A stretch of DNA of 64,000 nucleotides, from the NCBI RefSeq assembly GCF_900102795.1, contig NZ_FMWG01000008.1, positions 124,001 through 188,000 on the forward strand, given 5' to 3'. The first letter of the stretch is position 1; the number at the start of each line of letters is the position of its first letter. The DNA comes from Epibacterium ulvae (GTDB lineage Bacteria; Pseudomonadota; Alphaproteobacteria; Rhodobacterales; Rhodobacteraceae). Both the position numbers and the translations under genes were made by a program. The notes under the pieces are model-generated. The model saw only the letters and a list, made by a program, of their open reading frames with translations. It had not been told where the DNA came from and searched no databases. This document shows positions 17,179 to 25,842 of this stretch, in pieces.

Positions 17179-18258
17179 TTATAGTGCGACCAGATGATTG
17201 TCCCACTGAAATTGGGTTTGTTTAAGAAGGGTCGCCTGCGCCGCCCCAATGGTGAGGATTTGACCGGTTCCAGAGGTGGCGCACCAGCCCTGCGCCTGTG
17301 GTGCGACGCCACAGACGTCTGACAGAACGTGCTCAACCTGAATTGAGCCAGACGCTGTATCGAGTACTAAAAGCCTGTTGCCACGTGGAGAGGTGATCGC
17401 CAGATGGGTGCCACCGTGATCAAAAGCGATAGAGCCGCCATACCCTTTCATTTCGCGCCACCTGATATCGTCTTCTGCCAAAAGGCGGACAGGTGTGCCG
17501 AATTTATGCAGGCCTGCAAGCGGCAAGTCTAATCCAATGTCGCCCTGCCATTGCATAGCAAAGGCCACCGTGCCGTCGGGCGCGATAGCAAGGTGTCGAA
17601 TAGAGTTTAAGCGAAAGTCATTCGAAAGTGTGATTTGGTCCTGCAGCACGCCTTCTTCAGACAGGTAGCTGAGGTTTGATTGCATTGTCGCCAGATTGAG
17701 CTTGCTGCGCCCGGTATCGGGGTGGGTTTCAATCCCTCCATTTGCGACAACAAAAGAGCCATCTGGTAAACCTGCCATATCATGCGGGCCGATACCGCCA
17801 GAGGAAAAACTGCCAATACGCTGGTAGGTGTCCTGGACCGACCACACGCCAATCACACCACGCGCATTTTCATAGTCGTTTTCAGTGGTGAACAACCGTG
17901 TCCCATCGGTGGAAAAGCAACCGTGACCATAGAAATGGTAGCCGTCAGGTGGCTGCAGCTGCGCAAGTGTCTTACCGGTTCTGCAGTCAAGCACATGCGC
18001 AAATCGGCCTGGTCGGCGTGCAAAGGCAATGACGTGGGGGAGGCGTGGATGCGCGCAAAACGCATGACCACGTCCCGGCAAGACCTGCTGAAACAGCCTA
18101 TTGCCCTGTAAATCAAGCCCGGCAACCATATCCTGCCCAGAGGGCGCGCGCCCGGCCGATAGAAATGCGGGACTGCCCAGATCCGCCCAACTGGGAAGCG
18201 GCCATGCGCTGGCTGCGACCAGACCGGCAAGAAAGCTGCGTCTTGAAGATTTTGCCAT
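17179..18258 (-). CDS. DUF1513 protein with Tat-type signal, WD40-like beta-propeller
   Basis: This 359-residue protein has a twin-arginine-like signal (KSSRRSFLAGLVAASAWPLP) and repeated short segments of beta-propeller type, for example RGHAFCAHPRLPHVIAFARR and HFYGHGCFSTDGTRLFTTEN. It matches DUF1513, a family of unknown activity found almost always beside imelysin and di-haem oxidoreductase genes. It starts within the stop of the second imelysin (TGATG, 1-base overlap) and ends the operon. The periplasm is the likely location, in an iron-related system. Its biochemical role is not known. Confidence 0.85.
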   Translation of the reverse strand: MAKSSRRSFLAGLVAASAWPLPSWADLGSPAFLSAGRAPSGQDMVAGLDLQGNRLFQQVLPGRGHAFCAHPRLPHVIAFARRPGRFAHVLDCRTGKTLAQLQPPDGYHFYGHGCFSTDGTRLFTTENDYENARGVIGVWSVQDTYQRIGSFSSGGIGPHDMAGLPDGSFVVANGGIETHPDTGRSKLNLATMQSNLSYLSEEGVLQDQITLSNDFRLNSIRHLAIAPDGTVAFAMQWQGDIGLDLPLAGLHKFGTPVRLLAEDDIRWREMKGYGGSIAFDHGGTHLAITSPRGNRLLVLDTASGSIQVEHVLSDVCGVAPQAQGWCATSGTGQILTIGAAQATLLKQTQFQWDNHLVAL

Positions 18259-19265
18259 CAGTCACCATCCAGCGAATTAAACCCAGCAGACACGCCAAGA
18301 TGTGGCCCCAGCTGTGTTGCGACGGTGCTGCGCAAATCCTGTATGCCTTGTTTGACGGCCTCAATCCGCAGGCGTTTTTGCGGATCGCTCACGCCAGCCA
18401 GCGTGGGGTCATCCAGCCGGGCGGCGCGGCTGATCACCCGGTAAAACTGGCGATCCAAGGTGGACCTGACCTCTGGTGCCTCAACCGCGAGGGCCAGTGC
18501 AAGCAGGTGCAGGTTTTCGAGAGAGACCATAAGGTGGCGCAGGGAACGCTCTGATCGGTAGGCCTCGGCACGTTTGGGGCGGGGACGGTCAAACGTGCCA
18601 AGAGGGCGCCCCAGTCGCAGATCATCATTCAACTGCAACCCGGTTGTAAGAGCTTTGAACAGCTCTTGGGTGGCCTCTGCTGCGGTGGCGTAGCGCGCAG
18701 AGGGAGCTGTCATGAGAGAGGCAAACTCGTGTTGCCATTCTGTGTTGAGTATTGCCGCAATTCTGGCAATATCGTGGGTGATCGCCTGCGCCAGATCGCA
18801 ACGGTTTTGGGAGGGTACCTTACCTTGTAGATCGACATCAAACAGCAGGAAATCTAAAGCGTAAAACCCTTTGGCCGCAACGCTTTGGTCGGCAAAATTC
18901 GCAGGCTTTAATGTTTCAGGCGTCGCTTTGGCCAAAAGTGCGCGCACGGCGTTTGGGGTTTTGCCGCGATTGTCGGGCCAAAAGGCAAGCGAAAAGCCGC
19001 GTGTGTTGGTTTCTGTCGGGCCAAAGCGCCAGTGGCTGGCGGCAATCCAGGCATCAAATGCGTCATGATAGGCTTGGGTCATCTGGGCCGGGTCAGACAG
19101 GCAATGGGTTGTCGTTCGGTGCGCAAGGCTGTCTGCCCGTTGCGCCAAAGCAGCAAAGGCTGGCTGGATCTGGGATGTGGTGATTTCAGGCGCAAGCGGG
19201 GCCGCCATGAGCGAGGGCGCGGACAGAGCCAGAGACAGGGCTAATGTATATGATTTCCACATCAC
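18258..19265 (-). CDS. Imelysin family periplasmic protein (M75-like), degenerate motif
   Basis: The 335-residue protein has an N-terminal signal peptide ending near PSLMAAPLAPE and the helical imelysin fold (IAASHWRFGPTETNTRGFSL, KGFYALDFLLFDVDL). Imelysins (EfeO C-terminal relatives) belong to bacterial iron-uptake loci. The family motif GxHxxE is replaced here by GFYALD, so the conserved His and Glu are missing, unlike the first imelysin at 20951-22219. Its start overlaps the di-haem oxidoreductase stop by 4 bases. It may be a divergent partner subunit rather than an independent metal binder. Confidence 0.82.
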   Translation of the reverse strand: MMWKSYTLALSLALSAPSLMAAPLAPEITTSQIQPAFAALAQRADSLAHRTTTHCLSDPAQMTQAYHDAFDAWIAASHWRFGPTETNTRGFSLAFWPDNRGKTPNAVRALLAKATPETLKPANFADQSVAAKGFYALDFLLFDVDLQGKVPSQNRCDLAQAITHDIARIAAILNTEWQHEFASLMTAPSARYATAAEATQELFKALTTGLQLNDDLRLGRPLGTFDRPRPKRAEAYRSERSLRHLMVSLENLHLLALALAVEAPEVRSTLDRQFYRVISRAARLDDPTLAGVSDPQKRLRIEAVKQGIQDLRSTVATQLGPHLGVSAGFNSLDGD

Positions 19266-20824
19266 AGGCTCTCCAGAAAGCGGATCAGATCTGCGCGCTC
19301 CTCTGGCGGCAGGGCGATAACATGATCGCGGGCTGTTTCGCCTTCACCGCCGTGCCACAGGATGGCTTCTAACAGGGTACGTGCGCGGCCATCGTGTAGA
19401 AAGCTCGCAATGGGGGAGACTTGTTGGGCGAGGCCAATGCCCCAAAGCGGCGGCGTGCGCCATTCATGGCCTGTTGCGCGATGCTCGGGGCGGTGATCGG
19501 CAAGGCCGTCGCCCATATCGTGCAACAACATATCGCTATAAGGCCAGATCAGCTGAAAACTATGTTCTGGCCGTTCTTCCAGACGGTGGGTGACAAATTT
19601 AGGTGTGTGGCAACTGGTGCAGCCTGCCGTGTAAAACACCTCTTTGCCGCGTAAAACCTGTGGATCATCGACGTCGCGCCGCGCGGGAACAGCCAGATTG
19701 CGGCTGTAGTGGCTGACCAGATCCATGTTGGGCGCGTTGATTTCAGTTTCGCGTATATCATCATCGCCATGTGGTGCTGTGCGGCAGGCTGCCTGCGCCT
19801 CTGTGCACTCGCCCCAGGGGGCCGGAAATAGGGGGGTGGAGATGCCGATATCACCAGAAAACGCACCCGAGGATTGTTCATGCACCGTTGGCATGCCCGC
19901 TTTCAGGCCAAAGCGACCCAACATGATCTGATCATGTTCAACAGACCACACCAGATTGGCGCGCCCTGAAATCCCGTTGCGGTCTGCATCTTCTGGGTCT
20001 GCATGGGCAAGGATATCTGCGGCAGGAATGGCCTCCAGCAGGCCAAGGCCGATCATGCTGGGGGCGATCCGGGGCGACAGCATGGCATCGGTGTGCAAGG
20101 GACCATAGCCCAGATTGGCCGCGCGATAGGTTGGTTTGCGCAGGGTGACAATTTCACCACCATTCAGCGTGACGTTGACGTCTTCGTAAGTGGTATCCAA
20201 CCTGTATTCAGGCGCAAGGCCGGGCGCTGCAAAGTCCTGCAGCTGCCCCCCGTAGGTGGGATCAGGCAGCGTGCCGATATAGTCGTGAACCGCTGCCATT
20301 TCGGCAGGTGTTGGGCCAGGTATTGAAACGCGTAGAAACAGGGAAATACTATTGTCATCAGCGCTTTGCGGAACATGGCCGCGCCCATCCTTGACATGGC
20401 AGCTTTGACAGGATCGCGCGTTGTAAAGCGGCCCTAACCCATCAGAGGCCAGCGTGGAAGAGGGCGAAAAGACCCAGAGTTTTTCAAACAATGCATTGCC
20501 AAGTTTGAACCCCAGTTCCTGTTCAAATGTCAGGTTTGCACTTGGCTGGGAAAAGGCATCACGATCATGGCGCGCACGTGTTGTTGCGGTGCCGGCCTGT
20601 CGTGTTTCAAAGGGTTCTGGCGCGCTGAAATCTGTGGCGGGTGCGGTAACCGTTGCAATGCGCGCGGTTTCATCTGCGGTGCGTGGCAGGCTGTTTAGGT
20701 GTGGATCCGCAAAAGCCATTTCTGGCAGATCTGTTGCCCGTACTGGAGCGCAGAGAAGCAGGGATGTGGCGATGCACGACACCGAGGTCCGCATGATATC
20801 GGTATTGAAGACGAAACGAGGCAT
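19262..20824 (-). CDS. Di-haem oxidoreductase family protein (DUF1111), periplasmic cytochrome c
   Basis: This c-type cytochrome of about 520 residues has two haem attachment motifs, CQSCH (followed by VKDGRGH) and CTSCH (followed by TPKF), a signal-like segment RTSVSCIATSLLLCAPVRA, and DUF1111 features such as FGLKAGMPTVHEQSSGAFSG and PLWGIGLAQQVSPIASFLHD. It is often called thiol oxidoreductase; the real substrate is unknown. Start is uncertain: 20824 is chosen, 20794 begins directly at the signal peptide, and the longest frame (20923) would run into the terminator of the upstream gene. It sits between two imelysins, suggesting redox chemistry of iron. Confidence 0.85.
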   Translation of the reverse strand: MPRFVFNTDIMRTSVSCIATSLLLCAPVRATDLPEMAFADPHLNSLPRTADETARIATVTAPATDFSAPEPFETRQAGTATTRARHDRDAFSQPSANLTFEQELGFKLGNALFEKLWVFSPSSTLASDGLGPLYNARSCQSCHVKDGRGHVPQSADDNSISLFLRVSIPGPTPAEMAAVHDYIGTLPDPTYGGQLQDFAAPGLAPEYRLDTTYEDVNVTLNGGEIVTLRKPTYRAANLGYGPLHTDAMLSPRIAPSMIGLGLLEAIPAADILAHADPEDADRNGISGRANLVWSVEHDQIMLGRFGLKAGMPTVHEQSSGAFSGDIGISTPLFPAPWGECTEAQAACRTAPHGDDDIRETEINAPNMDLVSHYSRNLAVPARRDVDDPQVLRGKEVFYTAGCTSCHTPKFVTHRLEERPEHSFQLIWPYSDMLLHDMGDGLADHRPEHRATGHEWRTPPLWGIGLAQQVSPIASFLHDGRARTLLEAILWHGGEGETARDHVIALPPEERADLIRFLESL

Positions 20825-20907
20825 GTTGTGTCTGAAACTCTCTGGCGATGCGCAGCAATTTAGCCGAAATCTAGTCTGAAACGCAGGGCTGGGGGATGCA
20901 ATATTAT

Positions 20908-20942
20908 AAAAAGCCCGGAGCATTGCGGATCAACGCTCCGGG
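20908..20942 (-). terminator. Terminator of the first imelysin gene
   Basis: CCCGGAGC at 20914-20921 pairs with GCTCCGGG at 20935-20942, extended by an imperfect inner stem. On the minus strand the hairpin is followed by CTTTTT. It lies 9 bases after the imelysin stop. Genes further downstream would depend on read-through or on a promoter just after it. Confidence 0.75.
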
Positions 20943-20950
20943 TGTGTTGT

Positions 20951-22219
20951 TTATTGGAAGACAGCGTTTGGATTGTCCAATGAATCGGACCCTTCGATGG
21001 CCACGTTGTTCAGGTCTAACGCAACAATCGCGCGTTCAAACGAGCGGGTTTGATCGATCAACCCGTTTACACCAGACATGATCAGGGCTTCGCCTTTCGC
21101 ATTGCCTGCTGCCAACATTTGATCATAGGAAAAACCCGATTCAGCAGCGGTTTTAATCTGTCCCAGAGCACGCATAGTGGTGGAAAGCTTGCCGCGAACT
21201 TCAAGATCAAGAGCGGCGTTTTCCGCGCTCACCAGATCTGAAACGGATGGGCCAGAGATCAGAGTGCCGTCAACGCGCACATATTGGCCAAGATAGACGT
21301 TTTGCACGCCAAGACCATCATAGTAGTGATCGTTGTGCGTGTTGTCAGCGAAACAGGAATGCTCTTCTTCCGGGTCATTCAGCATGACACCAAGGCGCAT
21401 TCGCTCACCTGCGGTCTCACCGTAAGACAAAGACCCCATACCGGTCAGGATGGCAGAAATCCCTGCATCTTCATCTGACAAAAGCGTGCTGCGTGCGTCG
21501 CCCTTTGCGGTCCACTGTGCCGCCATCCATTCCAGATCGCTGACCAAAAGATCAGTGGCGGCTTTCAGGTAATCGCCGCGACGCTCGCAATTGCCGTTGG
21601 TGCAGTCGGCTCCGGTCGCATAGTCGGTCCAAGACCGGTTGCCCGCGCCATGCTCTGTGCCGTTCAGATCTTGCCCCCACAACAGGAATTCGACCGCGTG
21701 GTAGCCTGTGGCCACGTTGGCCTCAACACCGTCGGCTTCATGCAGATCTCCTTCCAAGAGGGCAGGTGTGATATCGCTGGTGTCGATGGTCTTGCCCGAG
21801 AGCGTGAACGTGGGGTTTGCCACAACATTCAGCGCGGCAAATGCGTTTTCGTCCGTGGCACCACCATAAGAGGCATCAACATAATCGATGAGCCCCTCAT
21901 CCAGCGGCCAGGCATTTACCTTGCCTTCCCAATCATCAACGATGGCATTGCCAAAACGAAACACCTCAGACTGCTGATAAGGCACACGCGCTGCAAACCA
22001 CGCGTCGCGTGCGGCTTGCAGGGTTTCGGCTGATGGTGTTGCGATCAGCGCATCCACAGCGGCTTGCAGGATTTTTGCAGTCAACAGGCTGTCGTCATAC
22101 TTGGCCGCGGCGATGTCCGCGTAAGTATTTAGTACGTCAGCTTTTTCCACAGCAAATGCAGAACTGGCAGCAAGGCACAAAGCGGCTGCGGTGCTGGCGC
22201 GCAGAGCGGTAGAGATCAT
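20951..22219 (-). CDS. Imelysin family protein, periplasmic iron-regulated
   Basis: This 422-residue protein has a cleavable signal (LRASTAAALCLAASSAFAVE) and a full imelysin domain with the intact GxHxxE motif in GYHAVEFLLWGQDLNG. Further conserved segments are FRFGNAIVDDWEGKVNAWPL, a CFADNTHNDHYYDGLG region near the middle and SYDQMLAAGNAKGEALIMSG. It resembles the IrpA-type iron-regulated imelysins. It follows hemP by about 100 bases on the same strand and has its own terminator. A role in iron binding or uptake in the periplasm is inferred from the family and neighbours. Confidence 0.88.
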   Translation of the reverse strand: MISTALRASTAAALCLAASSAFAVEKADVLNTYADIAAAKYDDSLLTAKILQAAVDALIATPSAETLQAARDAWFAARVPYQQSEVFRFGNAIVDDWEGKVNAWPLDEGLIDYVDASYGGATDENAFAALNVVANPTFTLSGKTIDTSDITPALLEGDLHEADGVEANVATGYHAVEFLLWGQDLNGTEHGAGNRSWTDYATGADCTNGNCERRGDYLKAATDLLVSDLEWMAAQWTAKGDARSTLLSDEDAGISAILTGMGSLSYGETAGERMRLGVMLNDPEEEHSCFADNTHNDHYYDGLGVQNVYLGQYVRVDGTLISGPSVSDLVSAENAALDLEVRGKLSTTMRALGQIKTAAESGFSYDQMLAAGNAKGEALIMSGVNGLIDQTRSFERAIVALDLNNVAIEGSDSLDNPNAVFQ

Positions 22220-22323
22220 TGGGATATTTCCTTGTCGGGTTTAAACGTCAGGTCGTAAATGGACAGGCCCGACGGTGACGCAGAACCTGACCAAAAGAAG
22301 AGAGTGCCCCAAAGAGGGCGTGT

Positions 22324-22488
22324 TTATTTTGTAAGAATGAGTTTTCCGGCGCGGGTGATGCGCAGACTGTAAACCTGACCATTCAACAAGATACGGGCCT
22401 GTGTGCCGCTCTTGGTCAGATCTTCCGCGTGATAAGTTGGGAAAACTTCGGTGGCGGTGGTCATTTTGGGGGTCACAATCTGGTTCAT
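22324..22488 (-). CDS. hemP: HemP, hemin uptake protein family
   Basis: A 54-residue protein on the minus strand starts MNQIVTPKMTTATEV and ends with RILLNGQVYSLRITRAGKLI then LTK, the signature of HemP (IxLxGxxYxLRITRxGKLILTK). HemP is small and iron-regulated; in some proteobacteria it acts as an activator of haem receptor genes. It lies upstream of the imelysin gene on the same strand, supporting an iron-responsive cluster. A TTGACA hexamer sits about 145 bases upstream (22631-22636, minus strand), but no convincing -10 or Fur/Irr box was identified. Confidence 0.85.
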   Translation of the reverse strand: MNQIVTPKMTTATEVFPTYHAEDLTKSGTQARILLNGQVYSLRITRAGKLILTK

Positions 22489-22725
22489 CTCTATCGCCCT
22501 ATGTTTGGTTGCGTAATTTCAACGCACCGGGGGTGCGCGCTAAAACAGTCATTAAGTCATCCTCACATCGGGCTGGTCTGGCGCGGCCAGATTGGCTAGA
22601 TGAAGCATATCTGACTCGTTTACTAAGAATTGTCAATCTGACTTTTTTAATCAGGTATTATTTTTTACGCCCGCTCTCGAGATCATCTTGCTGAAACAGG
22701 GTAGTTTTGGCAGCGCACAGAAACC

Positions 22726-22753
22726 AAAAAAGGCGGGCCAAAAGCCCGCCTTT
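22726..22753 (-). terminator. Terminator of the YHS-domain gene
   Basis: Arms AAAGGCGGGC (22729-22738) and GCCCGCCTTT (22744-22753) enclose a 5-base loop. Read on the minus strand, the stem is followed by six T. It lies 22 bases after the stop of the gene at 22775. Confidence 0.85.
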
Positions 22754-22774
22754 GTCGTAGGATATGAACCTGTC

Positions 22775-23260
22775 TTACAGGTCGCTTACAGCGGTGCTGC
22801 GGATGTTTTTCCACTGCGCATCTGCTTTGCTGATGGTGCCTGCTTTGTCTTTTACAAACTCGTCATAGATCGCGCGGTTCAAGAAGACATAAAGCTTGTT
22901 GTCGATGACGGCGTGATATTCTGGGTCACCGTCGAATTTTTTGCCAACAGACACACCAAAGGTGCAGAAACCACCGTTTTGGGGCAGGTATGCGTCGGGG
23001 TTGGCTTCAAAGCTTTTCATGTTGGCTTCGCTGGTGAAGTAGTAGGCAACACCATCGTGAACCGCTGCGTAGGCTGCAGATCCTTCGGTTGGGTTTGCGG
23101 TCGCGATGAATTCAACCGGGTCCACACCGTGCAGGCCAAGTGGCGCGCCTGCGGCTGTAATACCGTTTGAGACATTATATTCATCCGCTGCAAATGCTGC
23201 AGTGCTGCTCAGGGCAAGAGCTGTCATCAAAACGGATGCGGATGCAAGTTTCTTGATCAT
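22775..23260 (-). CDS. Secreted YHS-domain protein
   Basis: This 161-residue protein starts MIKKLASASVLMTALALSST, a clear signal peptide cut near AFA-AD. The mature part has a YHS-type core: LGLHGVDPVEFIATANPTEG, YYFTSEANMKSFEANPDAYL and GGFCTFGVSVGKKFDGDPEY. YHS domains are thought to bind metals, often copper, but the usual Tyr-His-Ser order is not exact here. The ATG at 23260 is chosen because it begins the signal peptide; a longer frame from 23296 lacks one. It is monocistronic, with its own terminator. Confidence 0.8.
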   Translation of the reverse strand: MIKKLASASVLMTALALSSTAAFAADEYNVSNGITAAGAPLGLHGVDPVEFIATANPTEGSAAYAAVHDGVAYYFTSEANMKSFEANPDAYLPQNGGFCTFGVSVGKKFDGDPEYHAVIDNKLYVFLNRAIYDEFVKDKAGTISKADAQWKNIRSTAVSDL

Positions 23261-23483
23261 AGGATTTCCCTTTTCTTGTGATCTGAGTGCGACCATCGCG
23301 TCTCTTAGATCGTGAAAATAAGTTGGGATATGTCGCCCGTTATAGCAATGTGGGTAGCTGTATTATGAACTAACTGTACAAAAGTTGGAACGATCTGGTT
23401 TATTTGAATAAGGGAATTTTTGATGAAAGGAATGCGGGTTTCCCAGCCTTCATTTTTGTAATTTTTAATGTTCTTACTGAAAC

Positions 23484-23508
23484 AAAAGGGGCTGACACTG
23501 TCAGCCCC
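23484..23508 (-). terminator. Terminator of the small membrane protein gene
   Basis: GGGGCTGA (23488-23495) and TCAGCCCC (23501-23508) pair around CACTG. On the minus strand the stem is followed by TTTT. It lies 45 bases after the stop codon at 23553. Confidence 0.75.
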
Positions 23509-23552
23509 GATTTATGTCACCTGTGCGCGATCGTGCCGCTGAGACATGTACT

Positions 23553-23921
23553 TTAGGCTGCGCTGGGCACGTCCTCTGCTTTGTGCAGGCTGACCACAGA
23601 CAGCACGGTCAGACCCAGCAGCATGTAGTACCAGAAGTCGATACCTGCAAAGCCCAGTAAGAGGGGGGCGGCCACAAACACCACTCCCACAGCGCCGTCT
23701 ACTGCAAGGTGGAGACTGTAAGGCAGCACCCGAAAGATACCTAGGTGATGATCCGTAAGAACGGTCAGCCCAAAGGCTGCAACCCCTGTCACAACAGACA
23801 GCCAGAACGCGAGCATATTTTCAGTGCCGAGGCCAAAAATAAACGGCATCAGGATCAGGCCAAATGCGACGGGATAGTCAAGATATGCATGGATGGATTT
23901 GGTGACAAAACGCAGAGACAT
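23553..23921 (-). CDS. Small four-helix membrane protein (SPW-repeat-like)
   Basis: This hydrophobic protein of 122 residues has about four predicted membrane helices, for example YPVAFGLILMPFIFGLG, MLAFWLSVVTGVAAFGLTVL, AVDGAVGVVFVAAPLLLGFA and FWYYMLLGLTVLSVVSL. It resembles SPW-repeat-type small membrane proteins, a weak match. The ATG at 23921 follows AGGAAG at about 9 bases. It lies downstream of the cupin-AraC regulator gene on the same strand and may be controlled by it. Function unknown. Confidence 0.7.
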   Translation of the reverse strand: MSLRFVTKSIHAYLDYPVAFGLILMPFIFGLGTENMLAFWLSVVTGVAAFGLTVLTDHHLGIFRVLPYSLHLAVDGAVGVVFVAAPLLLGFAGIDFWYYMLLGLTVLSVVSLHKAEDVPSAA

Positions 23922-24024
23922 GAGGTTTTCTTCCTGTGTTGAATGCAAACATTTGATGGAAGAAACCTAGGGAAAGAGCGCGCTTTATCCCATGTGCGCG
24001 CGTTCTCGATTTATTGCAGATCGT

Positions 24025-24990
24025 TCAAGAAACCGCATCCTCAGTCTGTCCAAGCTTGCGAAACCGTGCAGGCGTTAGCCCTGTCTCTTTTTTGAAGACG
24101 CGAGCAAAGGCTGAGTCTGATGCATACCCGGCCCGTTCTGCCGCATCTGTTATTGACATTGCAGGGCTCAACAGCACCTGTTTTGCAATTTCTATCCGCC
24201 AGCCCGTTACGTATTCCATCGGAGTCATGGCCATCTTTTGCTGGAATAAGACAGCAAAGCTGGTGCGGGACATGCCTGCAGCCCGCGCAAGGCTTTCAAC
24301 CGTCCAGCTTTGCTCGACCGCCTGATGAAACGCATCCAACCCACGTCTCAGATTTGGATCTGAAAACCCGGCCAGCCCCCAAGCTGTGGCTTCGTTGCTT
24401 TCGATAAATCCGCGAATGGCCTGCGCAAGAATAACCTCAGACATCTTGAGCGCGATCAGATCCCCCCCCATCCTGCGCCGCCCGGCCTCGTCTCCGATCA
24501 TCCGCAAGGTGGCTTCCATCCATTTCCCAGCGGTTTCGCCATAGTTTTTAAGATGCACGTAGGGGGGCAGGCGCTCAACCAAGATATGTTTTGCATGCGG
24601 TTCAAACGAAAAATGACCACATATAAGCTGTGTTTCGCTTTGTGGCTCTTCACCGCCATAGACCAAAACACCGCTGCCATCATAGCCGGACTGTTCGAGC
24701 ACCCTATCAAGCGGCAAAACGGTGCGCTCCGAGGCCGGATCTGAAACCAGATCATGTGCAGCACCATGGGGGATGATGATCAAATCCCCCTGTGCCAGTT
24801 GCACAGGCTCCTCCACCCCTTCCACAGCGACCAGACATGATCCCCGATGGGCAAAATGAAACCGGGCGACGTTTTCATAATTGGGCACCGCCACGCCCCA
24901 GGGGCGTGTGAAAGAGGTGCGAAAATAAAGCGTGCCCCGCATGGAGAGCGTCGTCAGGATATCACTAAGAAGATCAAGCATCCCTAACAC
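24025..24990 (-). CDS. AraC family regulator with N-terminal cupin sensor
   Basis: This 321-residue regulator has a cupin-type N-terminal domain (FHFAHRGSCLVAVEGVEEPV, DLIIIPHGAAHDL, residues about 40-150) and a C-terminal AraC double helix-turn-helix (WTVESLARAAGMSRTSFAVL and SITDAAERAGYASDSAFARV, FKKETGLTPARFRKLG). The pattern is that of RclR/Cupin_6-AraC proteins, which often sense reactive chlorine or electrophiles. Its target is not evident; the small membrane protein gene about 100 bases downstream on the same strand is a candidate. Confidence 0.88.
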   Translation of the reverse strand: MLGMLDLLSDILTTLSMRGTLYFRTSFTRPWGVAVPNYENVARFHFAHRGSCLVAVEGVEEPVQLAQGDLIIIPHGAAHDLVSDPASERTVLPLDRVLEQSGYDGSGVLVYGGEEPQSETQLICGHFSFEPHAKHILVERLPPYVHLKNYGETAGKWMEATLRMIGDEAGRRRMGGDLIALKMSEVILAQAIRGFIESNEATAWGLAGFSDPNLRRGLDAFHQAVEQSWTVESLARAAGMSRTSFAVLFQQKMAMTPMEYVTGWRIEIAKQVLLSPAMSITDAAERAGYASDSAFARVFKKETGLTPARFRKLGQTEDAVS

Positions 24991-25046
24991 ATACTCTCTC
25001 GACGCGCGTTGTACAGATGTTTGAACGAATTGCGCAAAAAGTAGAA

Positions 25047-25062
25047 CGATCGCGAGCGATCG
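25047..25062 (-). terminator. Possible terminator of the Anbu operon
   Basis: CGATCGC (25047-25053) and GCGATCG (25056-25062) form a 7-bp stem with a 2-base centre, which would need to open to form a loop. On the minus strand it is followed by TTCTACTTTTT. It lies 36 bases after the Anbu stop codon. The short loop makes this weak. Confidence 0.4.
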
Positions 25063-25098
25063 AGTTGAGAGAGGGGGTATTTTCCCTCGTCAAAGCGC

Positions 25099-25830
25099 CT
25101 AAGTTTCAAAATCCGGTAATTGTTCAAGCGCATGTTTCAAAGCACCGCCCCAGCTTTCGGAGATGGTTTTGAAATAGGGATCTTCGGCTTCGAAACGCTC
25201 TTTACGGCCAGCTTCCAGGCTGTCTTCGTCGTAAAGCTGCAGATCAAGCGGGGCGCCAACGCCAAGATTGGCCTTTATGGTCGAATCAAAACTGACCAGC
25301 AGCAGTTTAATGGCCTCCGCAAAGGACATATTCGGATCATATGCCCGGACAAGGATTGGACGGCCGTATTTGGTTTCACCGATTTGGAAAAACGGTGTGT
25401 CGTCTCCGGCTTCGATAAAATTTCCCTCAGGGTAGATCAGGAACAGACGGGATTGCCCGCCTTTGATCTGCCCACCCAGAATAAGGGTTGCATGAAACGC
25501 ACTATCTGCCTGCTGGCCGCCGCGGGAATGGACCTCGATGACTTCTTTTAGCGCCTTTGAAACGATACGTGCGACCTGAAACATCGTCGGTGCTTCAAGG
25601 ATTGAAGGCGCGCGGTTTTCGGGGGATTTCGTGCGTTCTTCCAGAAGGCTGACAACCGCCTGTGTGGTGGCCAGATTGCCTGCGGTCAAAAGCGTGATGG
25701 TGCGCTCTCCCGGAGTGTTCCAGGAGAACATTTTCTTGAAGGTGGAGATATTGTCGACCCCGGCATTGGTCCGCGTGTCTGACATGAACACTAAGCCGCG
25801 GCTCAGCCGCATCCCAACCGCATAGGTCAT
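25099..25830 (-). CDS. Anbu, proteasome-like ancestral beta subunit peptidase
   Basis: This 243-residue protein starts MTYAVGMRLSRGLVFMSDTR, with Thr directly after the initiator Met as in the N-terminal nucleophile hydrolases of the proteasome/HslV group. Further features are LLTAGNLATTQAVVSLLEER and FHATLILGGQIKGGQSRLFL. The family is called Anbu; it forms open helical assemblies and its substrate is unknown. It is the last of four same-strand genes with transglutaminase, alpha-E and ATP-grasp proteins, a conserved genomic quartet. The gap to the transglutaminase gene is 12 bases. HslV is excluded by lack of HslU and by the neighbours. Confidence 0.92.
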   Translation of the reverse strand: MTYAVGMRLSRGLVFMSDTRTNAGVDNISTFKKMFSWNTPGERTITLLTAGNLATTQAVVSLLEERTKSPENRAPSILEAPTMFQVARIVSKALKEVIEVHSRGGQQADSAFHATLILGGQIKGGQSRLFLIYPEGNFIEAGDDTPFFQIGETKYGRPILVRAYDPNMSFAEAIKLLLVSFDSTIKANLGVGAPLDLQLYDEDSLEAGRKERFEAEDPYFKTISESWGGALKHALEQLPDFET

Positions 25831-25842
25831 GCTGGTCTCCGT

